DNA from: Paraescarpia echinospica | Taxonomy: Eukaryota; Annelida; Polychaeta; Sabellida; Siboglinidae | Reading direction: 5' to 3' | NCBI GenBank assembly: GCA_020002185.1 | Contig: CM034544.1 | Location: forward strand, 36,712,862-36,776,861 | Length of the DNA: 64,000 nucleotides | Shown here: positions 59,026 to 64,000 of the stretch, in pieces | Layout of the letters: each line of letters begins with the position of its first letter | Numbering within the stretch: the first letter of the stretch is position 1 | Translations under genes and position numbers: made by a program | The notes under the pieces: generated by a model | What the model was told of the DNA's origin: nothing | Database searches by the model: none | The model's input: only the letters and a program-made list of their open reading frames with translations

Positions 59026-59608
59026 TCGCATTTGGGGGACTTCCGGTGGTGAATTGATTTGAATTTGGTGCAGCAAACTTGCGAAAATATAAGGATATTT
59101 GATCAATATAAGTGATATTATTGAGCGTATAGGATACATAACGTAATTATAGATATATATTAAGCAATATTTTTTGTTAAAAGTTAGCTAGAGGGAGTAA
59201 TCTAGGGTAGATTAAACGTAGGCGATTTGCGAGCGATAATTGGGGACGTTAATGTAATCGGAACGTTGTTTACAAAGTAGGTCACTGGCGAAGTTAGCGT
59301 ACCGTGAACGACAATAGAATAGCGTTATTTGAGATAATCGGTGTAGTTAGATGAGTAATTAAAACCTGAAATAACAATCTTTTAAAGTGTATAATAGTAC
59401 ACAGGAAACAGTCTTTGTAAAGACTACCTTGTATCTAAGCCTAACTTGAATACATTGTCATCGACATCGTAACTAGGTAAGGCACGGTGTGTCACTGTGT
59501 GTTAACAAATATAACTAACTATAACCTAAACAATCTGGTGTAAATTGTACACAGAAAAGTCTTTTCAAAGACTACATAAAACTACTTTGAACATAAATAA
59601 ATTCTGAT

Positions 59609-61011
59609 ATGGCACCTTGCAAGCGGCAACTCAGGGCAAAACGACACCTAGTTTGCAACGACTGCCAGAGCTGGGTGGATTTTGCGTTGTCTGGCTGTCC
59701 AAAATCATGGGCAGAGACCAAAGATGACGGATTCACCTTTCGGTGTAGAGGTGTTTGAGGGTGGAATGTCTGATGAAGGAGGTGTGTAAGTTGACGGATA
59801 TAGTGAAGGAGATGGAGGCGAGACTCAACATAGAAATAGATGGAGCAGAGAGGGATGACGCGGAGAGAGTTGAGAATTCTACAACACAGAAGGAGCAGAG
59901 TTGTGACACGGAGACTGAAGAAAGGAGACTGAGAGGAAGGAAGATGACCGGTGTGAAGGAACAAGACATTGAGAAAACAGAGGGACGGAGGAAAAGTGTT
60001 CGGCAGAGGAAGAGAAAACGGGCCAGTGGGGATAGATCAGCAGGTAGTCAGACTGTAGAGAACGAGGAGAGACACGACAGCGATACAGGTGGTGAAGAGG
60101 TAGATACCACAGAGGCAGTTGGTAAGACTGTGAGACAGAAGACTGATGGAAGAAGACAGAGTGTTCAGCAAAAAACAGAAAACATGACAGGCGTGAAGGT
60201 GACAGAGGAGAAAGTGGCCGTAGTGAAGGAGGTAGCCGGGGAAAAGGGACGGGAGAGGAGAGAAGAAAATGTGATGGGAAGAAAGAGGAAGGGACGAAAG
60301 GAAGTGAGAATAAATGTGCTAGAAGAGAAGATGACAGGAGGAAAGGGGACAAGAGAAAACGCGACAGGAAAGAAGGGAATGGAAGAGAATGTGACAGGAG
60401 AGAAGACGACAAGAGGAAAAGACAACAACCAGACATATGCAAACCGGAGGAGCTACTCCGAGGCAATGATTGAGGGGGCAAAGAGAAAAGAGAGAGTGTT
60501 TATGGGCGATTCAATTCTGAGAAAAACAGACAAGACTATATGCGAGGGGAAGGACGTTGTTGTATGTCTACCGGGGGCTAGGATAGAGCATGCGACCGAA
60601 AGTGTAAAGAAGGTATTGGGGCATGGCAAGGGAGGGTCTATACTAGTACACGTTGGGACAAACAATGCATACAAGGAGGGAACAACTGGTATAGTTCAGA
60701 AGTACAGACATCTAGTGAGGAAGCTAAAGAAGACAAGAGTGGAACAGGTTATTCTCTCAGGAATGTTGCCAGTAATGGGAGGAAGGGGGGCAAGATACAG
60801 AAACTGTAAGAGGATGGCGATCAACGCACTAGTTGAACAGATGTGTGAGGAAGAGGGCGTTGGATTCCTAGATTTATGGGGGTACTTTGTTGGGAGAGAA
60901 GATATGTACATGAGAGATGGCCTCCATCTAAGTGGAAAGGGGGCAGCAGTATTCTCAGAGAATCTGCTGCGATCTGTTGACAGTGGGACAGGCTGCATCT
61001 ATTTAAACTAA
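59609..61011 (+). pseudogene. CR1 ORF1: zinc-binding start, charged middle, SGNH-type esterase
   Basis: Starts MAPCKRQLRAKRHLVCNDCQ with a CxxC...C...C pattern like a PHD-type finger. One frame slip near 59745-59757 separates this from the long 59755-61011 frame. The middle (about 250 residues) is Lys/Glu-rich with imperfect repeats such as EEKMTGGKGTRENATGKKG. The C-terminal third is an SGNH/GDSL-like hydrolase: block I FMGDSILRK, block III-like HVGTNNAYKEG, and DGLHLSGKGA carrying Asp and His. In CR1 elements this domain is known in ORF1 and its role in retrotransposition is uncertain. Confidence 0.85.
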
Positions 61012-63855
61012 ATTCGCAGGGGAGACTCGCAGAGAAGCCTGAAACTGGAGGCATAGATAAAGGCAGCAAAAATAATTCAGCAAAGAACAGTCTGGAAAAC
61101 TGTTCTGAAGTTGGGTATAAATGTGTTTGTTTAAATGCAAGGAGTATAGTAAACAAAAGAAATGAACTAAACATTATGGTAGAAGATATTGACCCTCACA
61201 TAATAGGTATAACCGAATCAAGGGCAACCACCGATATATCAGATGCCGAATTGGGACTGACAGGATATGTAATGTTTAGGAAAGATAGAATAGGAAGAAG
61301 GGGAGGTGGAGTTATTTTAGATATTAAAGAATCTATCCAGGCTTATGAAATAAAATTAGACAGAGAAGCAGATTGCGAAGAAGCTGTTTGGTGTAACATA
61401 GTTACAGGAAACTCAATGTTAACGGTTGGATTAGTTTATCGAAGTCCAAACATAAGCATAGAAGAGAATGAAAAAATACAAAACGCCATAAGGGAAGTAA
61501 GCAAACGGAACTGTATTATTATGGGGGACTTTAACCATGGGCATATACAATGGAAATCTCTACAGAGTATGGGGAGTGAGGACCACAAGTTTTTAGTTTT
61601 AGTACAAGATAGTTTCCTTTCTCAACATGTGCTAGAACCAACCAGAGGAGAGAATGTGTTAGACTTAGTTTTGTCCTCACAGAATGAATTAGTTGACAAT
61701 GTTAAATTATGTGAGCCTCTGGGAAGTAGTGATCACAACTAGATACATTTTACCATCAAAGTAAAATCAGAAAGAAATAATAAAAAGCAGTTGAGGAGAA
61801 ATTTCCACAAAGGAAGATATAACGAAATGAGGAAATATTTAGCAAAGATAGACTGGAATAATACACTGAAGAATAAGACAGCAACAGAATGCTGGAATAT
61901 CTTAAAGAATGTAATAGAGTGCATCGTAGATAAATTTGTTCCCTTCAAAAAACAAGCGAAACGGACCAGAAAGAAATACTTATCGAAAGAAGCCATTAGA
62001 AAAATTAAGTATAAACAAATGATGTGGAAGTCATATAGACGTACTGGCAATGACGAAGACTATAACATTTATAAAGAAGCACTAAACCAAGCTACAGCTG
62101 AAATTAGAAATTCAAAGAGAAGCTATGAACATAAATTAGCTTGTAATATAAAACATGACAGCAAGAGTTTTTATGCGTATGTTCGAAGCAAACAGAAAGT
62201 TCACGATAAGGTCGGTCCTCTAGAAGATAGTGCTGGAAATATAATATCAGAAGGATTCTTAATGGCGGAAGACCTAAATGAGTATTTTAGTTCAGTGTTT
62301 ACCAGAGAAGACACTAGTTCACTGCCAGCACCAGAGGCTAAGTTCAAGGGGGCAGAATCAGACTATTTAAGACAGTTAATTGTAACCCCAGAAATGGTAG
62401 CTAAGAAAATTAGGGCTATGAAGGAAAATAAATCACCTGGAGTGGATGGTATTCCACCCAAACTACTAGTGGAAATTGTGGAACAAATTAGCATACCGCT
62501 TGCAACAGTTTTCAACTTGTCATTAGAAGAGGGAGTGGTTCCTTTAGAATGGAAAGAAGCAAACATTATACCGTTATTTTAAAAAGGTTCGAGAAACAAG
62601 TCAAATAATTATAGACCAGTTAGTTTAACATCGGTGATTTGTAAATTATTAGAAAGACTAATTAAAGATCACATGGTGGATTTTCTTGTTAAACATAACT
62701 TGATAAACCCATCTCAACATGGGTTTCTAAAAGCGAGGTCATGCTTAACAAATATGTTATGTTTTTTGGAAGATATCACTAAGTGGGTAGATGATGGATC
62801 ACCAGTAGATATCATCTACTTAGATTTTCAAAAAGCTTTCGACAAAGTGCCACATCAGAGATTACTGCTTAAACTAAAAGCCCATGGCATAGGAAATGGT
62901 ATAATTAACTGGATAGAAAAATGGCTGATTGACAGAAGACAACGGGTAGTTGTTGATGGGGAGGCTTCAAACTGGAAATCAGTTTTGAGTGGGGTTCCAC
63001 AGGGATCAGTACTGGGACCTATATTATTCTTAACATATATAAACGATTTGGACGATGATATAGCTAGCAAGGTGTTGAAATTTGCAGATGATACAAAAGT
63101 GTTTAGAAGGATTGAAAGTGATGGTGACAGACAGCATTTACAAGATGATCTTGACAGGTTGATCAAATGGTCTGAAAAGTGGCAAATGTTGTTCAATTTT
63201 GGGAAATGTAAATGCCTCCACACAGGACATGGGAACGAATATGTAGAATATACAATGGGGCGAACTGTACTAAGTACTGCTGTAAAAGAAAAAGACTTAG
63301 GGCTGACAATTAGTGCTGACATGAAGGTTTCAGAGCAGTGTGGAATTGCAGCTTCAAAGGGGAATCAAATCCTTGGATTGATTAGGCGAAATGTAGCATA
63401 TAAAGAAAAAGAACTAATAATACCACTGTACAAAACAATAGTTAGGCCTCATTTAGAATATTGTATACAAGCGTGGAGGCCATACCGCAAGAAGAACATA
63501 GATATGCTAGAAAGAGGACAGAGGAGAGCGACTAAAATGATACCAAAACTGAGGGATCTTAGTTATGAAAAACGCCTAAAAGAATGTGGATCAGATAGAA
63601 GTGTTTAAAATATTGAATGGTTTTAAAAATATTGATAGAAATATTTTTTTTTCAGTTAAGAAAGATAGAAAGACTAGAGGACATGAAGTTACATTAGTAA
63701 AGGAGCAATGTAGATTAGAGGTGAGAAAGTTCTCATTTTCACAAAGGACTGTGAATGAATGGAACATATTATCTGATGATTGTGTGGGTGCTAGTAGTGT
63801 GAATATGTTTAGAAATAAAATCGACACATACCTCAGAAGGGCTGGATATATGTAG
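60981..63855 (+). pseudogene. CR1 ORF2: endonuclease and reverse transcriptase, with three lesions
   Basis: Endonuclease: CLNARSIVNKRNELN, ITESRA, GGGVILDIK, GLVYRSPN, IMGDFNH, GSSDHN. RT: KSPGVDGIPPKLL, NYRPVSLTSVICKLLERLI, IYLDFQKAFDKVPHQ, SGVPQGSVLGPILFLTYIND and catalytic FADDTKVF (about 63080-63105), then the thumb and C-terminus to 63855. Lesions: TAG at 61741-61743 after GSSDHN, TAA at 62579-62581 after NIIPLF, and a small deletion/frame change near 63585. The frame is open upstream of its first Met (61176) into the end of ORF1, shifted by -1. Confidence 0.9.
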
Positions 63856-64000
63856 ATAAAAGGGTTGGACTCTCGATAAGCCAAAGGGCTTCCTTGTCCA
63901 CCTGCCATCTAGAGTTAATTCTCTGGATGGCAATCTTGTTAAATCTTGTTAAATCTTGTTAAATCTTGTTAAATCTTGTTAAATAAGTCGAATTTCGAAA

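Larger units (their letters stand above)
59030..63984 (+). mobile_element. CR1-type LINE, nearly full length
   Basis: 5' UTR-like start near 59030 (the exact 5' end is uncertain), ORF1 at 59609-61011, ORF2 from about 60981 to 63855, a 3' UTR with CTCTCGATAAGCCAAAGGGC, and a tail of about five CTTGTTAAAT units (63934-63984). Short 3' tandem tails instead of poly(A) are typical of CR1. A second copy of the 3' end is at 19640-19880. Only a few point lesions separate it from an intact element. Confidence 0.92.

Overview
The window reads as animal nuclear DNA: spliced genes with GT/AG introns, long AT-rich spacers, many microsatellites and several retroelement families. A CILP-type (cartilage intermediate layer protein) gene, an intronless class A GPCR, CR1-type LINEs and tRNA-headed SINEs together suggest a marine invertebrate deuterostome. 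A cephalochordate (amphioxus) is my best guess; this is an inference, not something the sequence proves.

The main discovery is a minus-strand gene covering about 58.1 to 32.6 kb. I could assemble 17 exons with legal splice sites and one unbroken frame (2861 codons plus stop inside the window; the 5' end lies beyond it). It encodes two complete CILP-like units in tandem. Each unit is TSP1, a carboxypeptidase-regulatory-like segment, one Ig domain split over two exons, a large CILP core with a furin site, two conserved exons, and a Cys/Trp-rich terminal domain. Matching exons have equal or nearly equal lengths (193/193, 122/122, 109/109, 146/149, 1354/1381, 247/247, 254/254). The units are fused through one giant 3098-nt exon holding the end of unit 1, about 59 copies of an acidic/threonine 13-residue repeat, and the TSP1 of unit 2.

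Left to right: 0.3-1 kb, a decayed Ty3/gypsy RNase H relic; 2.7-3.65 kb, a GPCR with degenerate motifs; 3.8-5.3 kb, an L2-like LINE fragment; 5.45-5.71 kb, five 52-bp repeats framed by short inverted repeats; 5.85-5.9 kb, the last codons of a lost GPCR paralogue; 5.93-6.62 kb, a frameshifted repetitive protein gene; 6.8-8.8 kb, an RTE-like LINE; 10.7-13.4 kb, a type II membrane mucin-like gene (minus); 16.3-18.1 kb, a broken PIF/Harbinger-type transposon; 18.13-18.85 kb, another LINE fragment; 19.64-19.88 kb, a CR1 3' end; 21.2-25 kb, RTE pieces plus about 190-bp degenerate tandem repeats inside an inverted repeat; 26.73-30.14 kb, a young but internally deleted Ty3/gypsy element with 110-bp LTRs; 32.6-58.1 kb, the CILP gene with two LINEs, a MITE, a palindrome and minisatellites in its introns; 59.0-63.98 kb, a nearly intact CR1 element.

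Two genes here (mucin-like and CILP-like) are built around expandable Thr-rich coding minisatellites. A fragment of the mucin repeat also appears about 4 kb away as a perfect inverted repeat, so repeat dynamics dominate this locus.
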